A stretch of 64,000 nt of DNA, taken from NCBI RefSeq assembly GCF_009905375.1, contig NC_133650.1, forward strand, positions 148,198,567-148,262,566, in the 5' to 3' direction. The first letter of the stretch is position 1. Every line of letters starts with the position of its first letter. Shown piece after piece: positions 50,679 to 61,732 of the stretch. The stretch comes from Apium graveolens (Eukaryota; Streptophyta; Magnoliopsida; Apiales; Apiaceae). Under the pieces are notes generated by a model. It saw nothing but the letters and a program-made list of their open reading frames with translations. It did not search any database and was not told the origin of the DNA. Position numbers and translations under genes: made by a program.

Positions 50679-50686
50679 TTATTTAT
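50679..50686 (-). promoter_or_regulatory. Candidate TATA box of the small gene
   Basis: TATAAATA on the minus strand about 105 bases upstream of the 88-codon ORF. A GAGA-rich stretch (50693-50722) lies just upstream, a common feature of plant core promoters. Confidence 0.4.
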
Positions 50687-50759
50687 AAGGATGAGAGAGA
50701 GATAAAGAGAGAGAGAGAGAGATAACCAATCAGATTTCTAATAAAAAATTGATTAATTA

Positions 50760-51220
50760 TTTTTCACCAAAATCAGGGGACGCAGATAAATGATTCTAAT
50801 ATTAGTGCACATAATACAAGAATAATAAAGTAAACACGTAGCATGCAAACACATTTATCAAGTCATGCACTCCTAAACTCGTCATTACAAAATTGCAAGA
50901 CGTGAAAAAATAAAGAAAACCTATCTTAGTACAAAAAAAATCTTGATTAGCCAATTTTAAAAAATGTTGTTAAATTTTGATTAGCCAGTTTAGAAAAAAA
51001 ATCAAAATTTAAATCTTGATTAGCAAAAAAATTTACATCTTTTTTATCACAAATAAATTATGATTTCTCATAATAATCTATGCTGAAAAATTTCAAAGTA
51101 TAATTTTGAAAATTAAATGTATTAATTGAATAATTAACTTAGACCAAGTTGGGTTGTCAATCTTACGATAGAGTTCATATCATGAACTCGGTTGTGATAT
51201 GACCTATATTGTGAACTCTC
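50760..51220. other. AT-rich region with TTGATTAGCCA repeats
   Basis: No gene. The word TTGATTAGC(CA) recurs three times between 50943 and 51025 in A-rich context, a short degenerate tandem repeat. Confidence 0.45.
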
Positions 51221-51224
51221 AAAG

Positions 51225-51401
51225 TCCTTAGCAGCCAGAGACGGAGGATAGTTTGGATGCCCTCTTTAACTCCCCTCATCATGATGATCGCATCCTGGAT
51301 CCCAGCACTACCTCACCTCCTGCTTCTCCCGCGAAGGATACTGAGAAGGAAGGTGCTGAGAAGGAGCAGGGGAAGGAAGGCTCCCACAAAGAGGAGTAGT
51401 T
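51225..51401 (+). pseudogene. C-terminal fragment of an accessory retroelement ORF
   Basis: About 58 codons, SLDALFNSPHHDDRILDPST followed by a Ser/Pro stretch and an acidic/basic tail KEGAEKEQGKEGSHKEE and a stop. It runs on the plus strand towards the minus-strand integrase at 51815-52812, so the two converge. I interpret it as the tail of the antisense accessory ORF of that Tat-like element. That identity is inference; the sequence itself is low-complexity. Confidence 0.4.
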
Positions 51402-51814
51402 TTTCTTATGTTTATTGTTTTTCTTAACTTATTGTACCTTAAACTTATTCCCTTCGGGGATTTATTTATGTCATTTTCCAGCTGTTTATTTGCCTTTTAT
51501 TATTTCCATGTACTTGCATTATTTACGAGAGTTAGATAGTTTTCTTGCCTTTTCGTAGCTTTCCCTCTCATTTTTTTCGTACTTGTTCTAAAAATAAATA
51601 AGAAAACTCAGTGGAGTAAACAGTTCCAGGATAAGATGAACCAAACAGTTCTAAAACAAGTTTACGGAGACTCTTGGGATTAATCCCTTACATAATCCTG
51701 TGTAGAACTAGAATCTAAAGTAATAGTCTTATTAACACATGAAATTCTAAGCAAGCAAAGCTTCAAGGTGCTTTTTAACCTTTTTACCACTATAGTATGC
51801 ATAAGCTATAGGTA

Positions 51815-52812
51815 GTAAACTTTTAGGTTTTGAGCATGCCAAGTCCGAGGAATTTCTTCTCCTTTCATGGTCTCCAGTTTATAAGTTCTTCTTCCTTGGA
51901 TGCTCCTAACCTTATATGGCCCTTACCAATTTGGGGGCGAGCTTCCCTTTCTGCCCTACTCTAGAGGCTTCCACTTTTCTAAGAACTAAATCTCCTTTCC
52001 TGAAGAACCTTTCTTTAACCCTTAGGTTATAGTAGAATGAAACTTCTTCTGATATTCCACTATCTTCGCATGTGCCTCATCTCACACTTCATCGATTAGA
52101 TCCAAGGCTAAACTTAGGCCTTCTTCATTTTCTTCAGCGTTAAAAGCTTGGATCCTGGGAGACGAATGTGATATGTCCACGGGAACAACTACTTCCACCC
52201 CATATGCTAACATGAAGGGAGTGGCTCCAGTCGTGACTCTACAAGTAGTTCTATAAGCCCATAGTATTGGGAGTATTTTATCCACCCAGTTATTCCTTTA
52301 CTTCTTGATCTTTTTCCTCAGTTCATCTAGGATTATGCAATTTGCCACTTCCGCTTACCCATTGGCTTGCAGGTGAGTTACTGAGGTAAACCGCAACTCA
52401 ATCTCATTCTCCTCGCAATACTTCTTGAATTCCTCATTGTTGAACTGTGTTCCATTATCGGTAACTAGGATAGGGGGAATTCCATATCGACACATGATAT
52501 TTTCCTACAGGAATTGTGCAACCTGCTTAGTTGTGAGCTTGGCCAAAGGCTTGGCTTCAATCCATTTAGTAAAATAATCAATGGCTACAATTAGGAACTT
52601 CCTTTATGTCATGGCCATGGAGAAAGCCCCAACTATATCTATTCTCCACATAGCAAAGGGGATGGGAGAGTTGATGGAAGTCAATATCTCGGGATATTGT
52701 CGAACAACAGGTGCATATTTCTGACAACGATCACACTTTTTCACATATTCTTTGGCATCGGCCATCATCTCTGGCCAATGGAAGCCTAAACGGGTTATCA
52801 CAAGTTTATAAA
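51815..52812 (-). pseudogene. Tat-like Ty3/gypsy integrase fragment
   Basis: Minus strand: GFHWPEMMADAKEYVKKCDR with zinc-binding C-x2-C, catalytic D in WRIDIVGAF, D in LVTDNGTQF and E in AEVANC. WVDKILPILWAYRTTCR, TTGATPFMLAYGVE and DISHSSPRIQAF follow. These are typical of the Tat/Retand-type gypsy integrases. Stops interrupt it (one within NG-AEVAN). RT and RNase H are missing; upstream the sequence switches at 52812-52855 to an accessory ORF. Confidence 0.8.
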
Positions 52813-52855
52813 AATAGAGAAGATGGAAATTAAAGAGAAAAGAAAGGGATGTTAC

Positions 52856-54102
52856 CGGGGCTTGGGCTTGAAAACCCAGAAGCTCAATAGACTCGATGTC
52901 ACTCCCCGTGACAATGTCAGTGAAGTCGTGGGAAGTGATGGAGTGATACGACCAGTCCTTGGCATGTTTGGTGGATCCAACCACCGTATCACTTCTCCTA
53001 AAGCCCCGGTTGGGCCTAAAGGAGTGTTCCTTGAGTGGAGGATCCACATCATCACCAGCTCCCCCACGGGGACGTGGGGCCTAAGGAAGGAAGGAGCATC
53101 AGACTTCCTCATGGGGTCTCTGTTCAGCTTGGCCCTCTTCTGGCGGCCAGATTCCCCCTCCTTAGGCCTATTGATGTTATTAATGGCCTCGCAAGCTGAA
53201 AGAAAAGGAAGAAAAGTATTAAAATTCTGGAAATAATAATAGAATTGCAATAAAAGAAGGAATGAAATAGTTGCTCAGGTAAAGTTACCCTTATCACTGG
53301 CCTGAGAGAGACCAACTTTCTTCAAGGAGAACTCCTCTAAAAGGGTCCAAGTATTTGTTTTCCCATCATCTGAAATAAGGGCTTGATAGGCCATCTCCTC
53401 CTCATTAGTTAGCCTAATGCTACCGGGACTACCATCTGACACTTTACAAAAAGGCCTACGAAAGAGTGTGGTTTAATCACCCCCAGCCCAGGTCAGCCTA
53501 ACAAACTCATCTCTCCACTTGGGGTTATTCTCAACTATAGAGTTACTATCGAAAATATGGTGAATTTTGGGTCGTTGACGTATTAAAACCCATCCCGGTT
53601 GAGATAAAGAACTCTTATAAAACTGGAAAATTTTCCTAAAGACAGCTACGGAAAGGGGAAATTTATTCCTAAGACATAGAACCATAAAACAAATAATATT
53701 CCTCCATGCATTAGGAGGGAGCTAACATGGGTTTATTTTTACATCTGTGAGCAAACGAGGAATAAATTCGTGAAATGGGAACCTAAGACCTGCGATTAGG
53801 GATCCTCGATAAATAAACAGTGTATCACCCTCCCAATTACATGTCCTATCCCCAGGGGAAGCCGGGGTAATCCTAAGGTGGGGAGGAAGTTTATACATGG
53901 TGTTAAAAGCCTCAATTCTACCCTCAAATTCGTAAAAAGTGTTACCATGATTATATGAATCTAAATCAGATAAAGAGGGATATTCATTACCTCTAGAATT
54001 TATCATATCAATGAGAGACGTATAGAGAGATTGGATTTGAATTGCAGTACCTCTCTTGGAAGAATTCATCTTTCTCAGTCGAGCTAGATCGCGATCCGCC
54101 AT
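52856..54102 (-). pseudogene. Antisense accessory ORF of a Tat-like element (gypsy-type Transposase_28-like)
   Basis: Minus strand, ATG at 54102. Exon 1 (54102-53289) reads LYTSLIDMINSRGNEYPSLS, GDTLFIYRGSLIAGLRFPFH and FVRLTWAGGD. It resembles the 'putative gypsy type transposon' (Transposase_28) domain found in extra ORFs of plant Tat elements. Two in-frame stops (near 53717 and 53473) break it. A 93-bp intron (53288-53196) has GT and CAG borders; exon 2 (53195-52856) holds a basic KRAKLNRDPM region and a frameshift. It lies antisense to the 3' LTR. Function of such proteins is unknown. Confidence 0.65.
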
Positions 54103-54256
54103 TCATGTTCTTGGGTTGAAGGCTTAAAACCCAGAAAAAGCTTGAAGATGGAGGAGGTGCAGTGGCTGAGATTGCCGGAAATCTCCTTTCTAGAGAGAAA
54201 CTTGAGAGAAGTTTGAGAAATGAGAAGTGAAATGAGGATTCTCACTTTTCACTTCT

Positions 54257-54264
54257 CTTTTATA
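54257..54264 (-). promoter_or_regulatory. TATA box of the antisense accessory ORF
   Basis: TATAAAAG on the minus strand, 155 bases before the ATG at 54102, suggests that the antisense ORF had its own promoter. Confidence 0.45.
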
Positions 54265-54409
54265 GTCGAAAACCTCGGGATACGAAGCGCCTAAAGCCTA
54301 TAAGTCAAGGCCCAATTTGAGAAAAGCCCATCAACAGGGAAGCTTCAGGGACATTCTAGAAGCAGGAAAAGAAACTGAAAGGTCAAATATCGACCAGAGT
54401 TTTGAAGAA

Positions 54410-54990
54410 TTTATTCGATCAGAGTCATGATTGAAAGAAAAAAGTATTGTGGTCGAAATTTCATTCGATTACAAGGGTAAAAAATTACTTAGTTCGATCA
54501 GAGTCCTGATAGAAAGAAGGAAGCACTGTGATCGAAAGTTCATTCGATTACAGGGGTAAAATATTACTTAGTTCGATCAGAGTCCTGATCGAAAAATAAT
54601 AAATTCCTGATCGAATTTTCATTCGAACAAAAAGGTAGAAGCATGTCTAAATTCAATCATGATTCCTGGTCAATTTGGCATGATTCCTGGTCGAAATTTC
54701 ATCGACTAAAGTGACAGATTGTGAGCTAGTTCGATCAGGATCCTGATCGATTTTGATCAGGAATTCTGATCGATTTTGCATATTTCCTGATCGATTTTGC
54801 ATATTTCCTGATCGATTTTGAGTCATAAATTAAGAATAAATCCAAAAAATAAGGATAAATTCTGAAAATTAAGGGAAAAATTCCTAGAAATTAAGGAAAA
54901 ATCCCATAATTAAGGGAAAAATTCCTAGAAATTTAGGAAAAATCTCAGAATTGAGGGAAAAATTCCTAAAAAATATCAGAAACTTCCTAA
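54410..54990. repeat. Tandem repeats before the Tat-like 3' LTR
   Basis: Three repeat types in sequence. About 2.5 copies of a 79-bp unit rich in TTCGATCAGAGTCCTGATCG (54410-54640); 21-bp copies of CCTGATCGATTTTGCATATTT (54740-54830); and about 40-bp copies of AATTAAGGGAAAAATTCCTAG (54850-54990). Tandem repeats next to the 3' LTR are common in Tat-type elements. Confidence 0.8.
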
Positions 54991-55162
54991 AAAGAGGGGA
55001 AAAGGTAAGAAAATAATAGGGAAGTTCTAAAACAACCCTGAAGCCGTGTGCAAGGCAAATCGTTGTGAATGTTTAGGTCGTTCCACACTTTACGAAAAAA
55101 TGATACCCTGTAAGGGAACAAATGAATTTAACTTCTGCGAAATCTTTTACGATTTCCCAGAA

Positions 55163-55174
55163 GCCGGGGGCAAA
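55163..55174 (+). promoter_or_regulatory. Polypurine tract of the Tat-like element
   Basis: GCCGGGGGCAAA directly before the LTR start TGATATGGGCC. Its orientation shows that the LTR is a 3' LTR on the plus strand. Confidence 0.7.
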
Positions 55175-55682
55175 TGATATGGGCCTAAATATAGCCTAGA
55201 AAAATAATTAATGTTGAATTAATTAAACCTGATATGGTCCAGTAACAAAGCCCAACTAACAAGGCCCAAAACCCTGAATATTAATTAATTTCGTAATTAA
55301 TTAATAAGGGAGAAAACAGCTATTAAGATGAGTCCTAACGGGGACATACATCCTTGTAGATCAGCCTCCAAGGGACCTAATAGGACAAAGAATCGATTTC
55401 CGACTTCCTAGGACTCCAAAGTCCATTCTAATTCTGAGACTTGCCCACCAAGTCTCCTAGATCTAGTCCAATTCAAGGACTCCCAACACCTATATAAGGC
55501 GCCTCACCCCACAAATCAGAACTATATTTTTGGCTTAATTCTCTAACTCACAGAGATACGTAGGCATCTTGTAAAGGCAGAGTTAAGCTACGAAACATGA
55601 GAGCAGCCATTAAAGACCTTGAGCTCCCGAACCTTAGTAATAAATACCGCAATTAATATACCCTGAGTTTTTATCAATAACA
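55175..55682 (+). repeat. 3' LTR of a Tat-like element (508 bp)
   Basis: From TGATATGGGCC to TTATCAATAACA, with a TATA box TATATAAG at 55491-55498. It ends exactly where the Athila-like coding sequence resumes (55683), so this element inserted into the Athila pol or replaced its 5' part. The 5' LTR is not in the window. Confidence 0.65.
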
Positions 55683-55683
55683 T

Positions 55684-58600
55684 ATGGTTACTTCAGAACT
55701 TGATCAATTGTTAAGGTCTGATGCCTTAGAGAAAGCCTTATTGGAAAATTCAGATAGTAAAGATGATGAAGGTGAAGAACAATTGCAGTATTTGAATGCT
55801 TCTCCCTGGAAGAGGAGGATAGACATGCCTTTTGAATCTCTTGGAATGGAGGAATTGAACAAAGCTCATAAACGGCTCAAGCCATCTATTGAGGAAGCTC
55901 CCACTCTTGAGCTTAAACCTTTACCCGAGCATTTGAGTTATGTGTTTTTAGGTGATGCATCTACTTTGCCTGTTATTATTGCATCTGTCCTTTCAGGTAG
56001 TGCTGAGGAAAAGCCTCTGAGGATTTTGAGAGAGTTCAAATCGGCAATTGGCTGGACTATAGCAGATATCAAAAGAATCATCCCTTCTTATTACATGCAT
56101 AAAATTCTGTTAGAGGAAGGTAGCAAGCCTACGGTCGAGCATCAAAGAAGACTTAATCCAATCATGAAGGAAGTAGTGAAGAAGGAAATTCTTAAGTGGC
56201 TAGATGCAGGGATCATCTACCCTATTTCTGACAGTTCATGGGTAAGCCCAGTTCAATGTGTGCCAAAGAAGGGTGGTATTACAGTGGTAGCAAATGAGAA
56301 GAATGAGCTTATTCCTACACGAACAGCCACGGGGTGGAGAGTTTGCATGGACTACAGGAAGCTGAACAAAACCACTAGGAAGGATCACTTCCCTTTGCCC
56401 TTCATTGACCAGTTGCTTGATAGATTGGATGGTCATGAATATTATTGTCTTCTGGATGGCTATTCGGGTTACAATCAGATTTATATCACTCTAGAAGATC
56501 AGGAAAAACTACATTCACTTGTCCATTTGGTACTTTCTCCTTCAGACGAGTTTCTTTTGGTCTGTGTGGTGCGCCAGCCACATTTCAGAGATGCATGATG
56601 GCCATCTTTTCTGATATAATTGGCCAGAATGTGGAGGTGTTCATGGACGACTTCTCTGTTTTTGGCGATTCTTTTGATGAATGCTTGCAAAATCTTGGAC
56701 ACGTTCTCTAGAGGTGTGTTGAGACCAATTTGGTTCTCAATTGGGAGAAATGTCACTTTATGGTGCGTCAGGGCATTATTCTCAGGCACAAGGTTTCTAG
56801 TTAGGGTCTAGAGGTGGAGAAGGCCAAGGTGGGGCTCATTGAGAATCTTCCTCCACCTATTTCTGTTAAGGGAATTCGCAGTTTTTTTGGTCATGCAGGT
56901 TTTTATAGGCGTTTCATCAAAGATTTCTCTAAGATTTCAAAGCCATTGTGCAGTTTGCTAGAGAAAGATGTCCCTTTCAAGTTTGATGACAAGTGCCTTG
57001 CAGCTTTTGGGACATTGAAGAATAGTTTAATCACAGCACTGGTCATAACTGCACCTGATTGGAATGAACCTTTTGAGATGATGTACGATGCAAGTGACTA
57101 TGCAGTTGGAGCAGTTCTTGGACATAAGAAGAACAACATATTTCCTATGGTAAACTATGCTATTAAGACCCTAAATGGTGCTCAACTGAATTACACTACT
57201 ACGGAGAAAGAACTTTTGGCTATTATCTATGGTTTTGAGAAATTTTAATCTTATCTACTTGGGACTAAGGTGACAGTTTTCACTGATCACGCTGCAATTT
57301 GATATCTCATCTCAAAGAAGGACTCTCGAAGCCTGGTTGATTAGATGGGTTCTTTTGCTTCAAGAATTTGAGCTAGAGATCAAGGACAGAAAGGGAACTG
57401 AAAATCAAGTCGCTGATCATCTCTCGCGTTTAGAGAATCCTAATGCTACTTCATTGGATGAGACATTGATAAATGAGTCTTTTCCCGACGAGCAGCTGTT
57501 TGGAGTGCAAGAAGAAGAATCGTGGTTTGCAGATATTGTGAACTACCTGGTGAATAATATCATGCCTCCCGATTTATCTTATGCTCAGAGGAAGAAGTTT
57601 CTACAAGAAGTGAAGTGGTATATGTGGGATGAACCGTTTCTTTTTCGACAAGGAGCTGACCAAATCATCAGGAGATGTATTCCTTACAGTGAAACGGGGG
57701 GGGGGGATCTTGTGAGATTGCCACTCAACTGTTTATGGAGGACATTATGGGGGAGAAAAGACAACAGCTCGTGTTCTTCAAGCAGGTTTCTTTTGGCCGA
57801 CATTGTTTAAAGATGTTCACCAATTCGTTTTGAAATGTGATCGATGTCAACGTGTGGGTAATATGACTAAGAGGGATGAGATGCCTCTTAATGTGTATCC
57901 AGAAGTCGAGGTCTTCGATGTTTGGGGAATTGACTTCATGGGGCCATTTGTCTCATCTTGTAACAATCAGTATATCTTGTTGGCAGTTGATTATGTGTCG
58001 AAATGGGTTGAAGTTATGGCGTTGCCAACGAACGATACGAAAGTGGTGCTTAATTTTTTGACAAGCAGATATTCACAAGGTTTGGAACTCCAAGAGTCAT
58101 AATCAGTGATGAGGGGTCGCATTTTTGCAATCGCAAGTTCACTGCTATGATGCGAAGGTATAATGTGAATCATCGCATTTCCATGGCTTATCATCCTCAG
58201 AAAAATGGTCAAGCCGAGGTATCTAACAGAGAGATCAAGCGCATTTTAGAGAAAGTTGTGTGTCCGTCGAGGAAAGATTGGTCTTTGAAGCTTGATGAAG
58301 CTGTTTGGGCGTATAGAACAGCATATAAGATTTCATTTGGAATGTCGCCGTTTTAGTTGGTCTATGGTAAGGGGTGTCATTTTCCTGTGGAGCTCGAGCA
58401 TAAAGCATATTGGGCTTTGAAGAAATTGAATTTTGACTTGGATGCGGCTGGAAAGAAGAGGATGCTTCAATTGAATGAACTTGACGAGTTTCGACTTCAA
58501 GCTTATGAGAACAATAAAATGTACAAGGAGAAAGTCAAGAGGTGGCACGATCGGGGTCTAGTGCTCAAATCATTTATGTTGGGGCAACAATTTCTGTTGT

Positions 58601-58809
58601 TCAACTCTCGTCTCCGTCTTTTTCCTGGAAAGTTGAAGTCAAGGTGGTCAGGGCCCTTCATAATCAAAACTGTGTTTCCACATGGAGCGGTGGAAATTTT
58701 TAAGAATGATCCGGGTCAAGCATTCAAGGTAAATGGTCAGAGGTTGAAGCATTACTATGGTGACACGACAAACCACGAGGTGGTTAGTGCCGTTCTATTG
58801 TCTGTTTGA
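55684..58809 (+). pseudogene. pol: Athila-like pol, several frameshifts
   Basis: RT region: WVSPVQCVPKKGGITVVANE, GWRVCMDYRKLN, YYCLLDGYSGYNQI, then after a shift near 56500 FTCPFGTFSFRRVSFGLC and the catalytic FMDDFSVFG. RNase H: YDASDYAVGAVLG and TTEKELLAIIYGFEKF, then a stop. [17 protein letters not shown] begins the following segment. Integrase: [11 protein letters not shown] in [10 protein letters not shown] in [10 protein letters not shown] and E in GQAEVSNREI. Shifts lie near 56500, 57310, 57700 (a G run) and 58095. Stops near 56709 and 57246 add to the decay. Not functional. Confidence 0.9.
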
Positions 58810-58967
58810 GCTCAAGGTTCTACGTCGAGCTAACGACGTAAAAGAAGCGCTTCTAGGGAGGCAACCCAAGTTTTTTGTACATTAGTAGGTAGAAGAAGCA
58901 AGAAGAAAGGGGAAAAACATAAAAAAAATCAAAAAAGGAAAAAATTCAGGGCCAACTCCAGTGACCA

Positions 58968-59105
58968 AGCGCGCCCGCACTGATCCAGCGCGCGACCGCG
59001 CTGTTTTTCCAGATGGTAAGCGCTCCCGCGCTAATCTAGCGCGCGCCCGCGCCGGCTTTCCTGAGAGTGAGCGCGCCCGCGCTGTCCAAGAACGCGCCCG
59101 CACCG
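58968..59105. repeat. GCGCGCCCGCGC-type motif cluster, inter-ORF
   Basis: Between pol and the second ORF, five copies of a GC-rich word such as GCGCGCCCGCGCT (and AGCGCGCGACCGCGC) are joined by short AT-containing spacers like GATCCA or AATCTA. The same word recurs in the 3' LTR at 61980-62092. Confidence 0.85.
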
Positions 59106-59297
59106 GTTCCTTGTTCGACAAAAAAATAAAAACAGAAGAATAAAGAGAAAATAGGGATTTTTACTCAAAAATCAATTCCAACCCGATTTTTACTCTTCCA
59201 CATCCCATAATTCCCTCTCTAAATCAAACTCATTATTTCCACGATTCCCACAATCAATTCCCACTTCTATTCCTTATTGAATTCTCACCTCCCCACC

Positions 59298-59305
59298 TAT
59301 AAATA
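59298..59305 (+). promoter_or_regulatory. TATA box upstream of the Athila second ORF
   Basis: TATAAATA 97 bases before the ATG at 59402, followed by a CT/CA-rich leader (CTCTCTCAAACACTTAAC) of the kind found in plant mRNA 5' ends. It suggests an internal promoter. Confidence 0.5.
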
Positions 59306-59401
59306 CATACACTTATACACAAACTTCTCCACAACATCACAAATTCTCAAACACAAATCTCTCTCAAACACTTAACTTTAATTCTCTCTCATTCAATCTC
59401 A

Positions 59402-60631
59402 ATGGCACCGAAGAGGCAAAGAACGCAAGTAGGAAGCAGCACCACCGATTCTTCATCTGCGGGTGGTGTGAGGCCAAGGAATTCTACTCCTGAGGCTGAA
59501 GAGGAGTACACGAGGCTTCTGTCAAAGCCTATTGCTAAGGAGCTACATTTTCTGCCATTAGGGAATGATGGTAAGTTGTTGGAGATGATTCTTGAGATGG
59601 GTTGGGTTTCTTTTTGTGAGGCTTCCGTTTCTCTGCCCATGAGTGTTGTGCAAGATTTCTATGCTAACGCCAAGGTGGAGAATAATGGCTTCATGGTGGT
59701 TCGAGAGAGGACTATGGAGTATACTGCAGAGGCTATCAGGATGGTGATTGAGCAGCCCGCGAGGAAGGTTGGTCAGGACACTTGGAACAATAAGACTCCC
59801 GAGGACTTCAACTTGGATCTGATCGTTGCGACTTTGTGTGTGCCTGAGACTCACTGGAAGTTCAAGAGGGGCACTACTGATTACTCCACGTTCCCTGCAT
59901 CATGCATGAACAAATTTGCACAGGCTTGGAACTCGTTTATTTGTGCTAACATCATGCCATCTTCACATGTGCATGAAATTACTGTGGGGTGTGCTCGTCT
60001 GCTGTGGGGTATTCTTCAGGGTGATTACATTGATTTGGGGATGGTGATTTATCAAGGGATTTTGAGATTCTTGAGATGAGGTACTACAAGTGCTATTCCA
60101 TATGCGTCCGTGTTGACGAAGTTGTGTGTGGCGGTTGGTGTTCATTGGCTCGCACATGAACAGCTTCAGATTCCCAGTGCTCCTATCGACTGTTCTACAA
60201 TCTTGATCATCCAAGAATGGTATGGAGGGAAGCCTGATCCTAAAGGGCTTGGGTATTCATATGATCATCTGCCAGGTGGTGTGTCCATGGATCAGGCTAC
60301 TGTGGGAAGATCTCAGCACACCCGTAGAGCAGCTTGGATAGCTCAGTTAGGAGAGGAGGCCGGTTCGTCGCAGCAGCAGCAGGAGACAGCAGGAGCAGAC
60401 ATTGGAGCTGGTTTGAGTTCGTCGCAGTATTGGCGTCTAGCTAGGAGGATGGATGCGATGCACGACATCCATAGTCGATATGCACACGATCTCACCCAGG
60501 AACTTGGGACTGCATTTAGAGCCACCTGGGTTGACATCCAGTGGCCAGTTTTTGGTGAGGATTCCGTGTATCCGCCTCTTGACACATCTGACACTCCACC
60601 TGTTGAGGGTGATAATTCTGATTCGCAGTAG
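59402..60631 (+). pseudogene. Athila-type second ORF ('putative plant transposon protein')
   Basis: 410 codons in a single frame with one stop (60077-60079). It reads KRQRTQVGSSTTDSS at the start, then EEYTRLLSKPIAKELHFLP, MGWVSFCEASVSLPMSVVQD, VCVPETHWKF-type core, WNSFICANIMPSSHVHE, VLTKLCVAVGVHWLAHEQ, a Gln-run, and an acidic C-terminus. It occupies the place of the 'envelope-like' ORF of Athila elements, but no signal peptide or transmembrane segment is visible. It is better called the plant transposon protein domain of unknown role. Only one nonsense codon separates it from an intact frame. Confidence 0.8.
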
Positions 60632-61719
60632 GTATGCCTGAATTCCTTACTATTACCTTCACTGAGGACAGTGAATATTTTAAGTTTGGGGGTAGTAGTT
60701 GAAGAAATATGTTTGTGTGTGAGTCACATATAGTTGCATGTTCATGATAGTTTAGTTCATATAGTTTGCATATTTTTCCATATTTTTTTTATTTTTGGTA
60801 GGTTTTAGGATATTTTGTTCATATAGTTTTCATGCATTTGCATGCTAGAGACACTTGTATTTCACTAAGTCTTATAGGTTGCTAGAGTGCTAGATCATGG
60901 TCACGGTTTGTTTGTTTATCGAGGTGTAATCATTTGTTTATATTTAGAATTTAGGATATTCACTTAATAATAAAAGACATGGATATTTAAAAATTGGAGA
61001 AAATTGGATTTCATTGCTAGTCGTGTGGCTAGGTGTCAAATGGCTAGTAGCTGGCTCATATTTTTATAAGTAGTCTAGGGTTGAATGAGATGGAGCGAAA
61101 GGCACTCATTCAGAAATTCGTTGAAAAAAAAAAGAAAAAAAAGAGAAAGAATAAGAATAAGTGTTATGTATAATTGATCACGAGTGGGCTCTTTAGTACT
61201 CGATTTATTAAGTTCTTAGGAGAATTTGTGCCTAGTGACCTAAGGCTTTTATAGTCTGGGATCCGGTAACCTAAAACTCGCTATATGGGTACTATTGTAT
61301 AAGTCTTTTGTGCACCTCACTCATTGCACGATCAAATAAGCATGCTTGTGTTGTTTTATTGTGAATAAAAGCGTGAGTCCATGTTAAACTCTGATATAAG
61401 AATTGAAGTGTTATAAATTATTTTAAGTCTAGCTTTTATTCTATTTTTAAACTTGCGATTGTTTTGATAAGTAGTGAGTCATGATTGTCGATCTAGTTGC
61501 GGTAGTATCTCTGTAAGCAGTTACACACGCACGTCTTTAACTTGTAGGTTGATTTGTGAGCTTTGATTGATCTTTATGTGAATAACTGCATTTGCTGAGG
61601 TGTTGCTTGTTGATTGGTTTAGTTAATCTATGGGGATCTTTGCATTCATTTAGTTGCATTCATGCATTTTTATTTCTTGTTCTTTGAGTCTGTTTATGCT
61701 TGAGGACAAGCATCGATTC
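60632..61719. other. 3' non-coding region of the Athila-like element
   Basis: No ORF. It contains a PPT-like copy AAGTTTGGGGGTA at 60682-60694, preceded by GAGGACAGTGAATATTTT, and otherwise AT-rich sequence up to the true PPT. Confidence 0.6.
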
Positions 61720-61732
61720 AAGTTTGGGGGTA
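61720..61732 (+). promoter_or_regulatory. Polypurine tract of the Athila-like element
   Basis: AAGTTTGGGGGTA directly before the LTR start TGTTGAGTGGC. The 13 bases are identical to 60682-60694. Confidence 0.8.

Noticed and set aside
59402..60631. True envelope gene in the Athila-like element
   Set aside because: No signal peptide, transmembrane segment or cleavage motif is visible; fits the plant transposon protein domain better.
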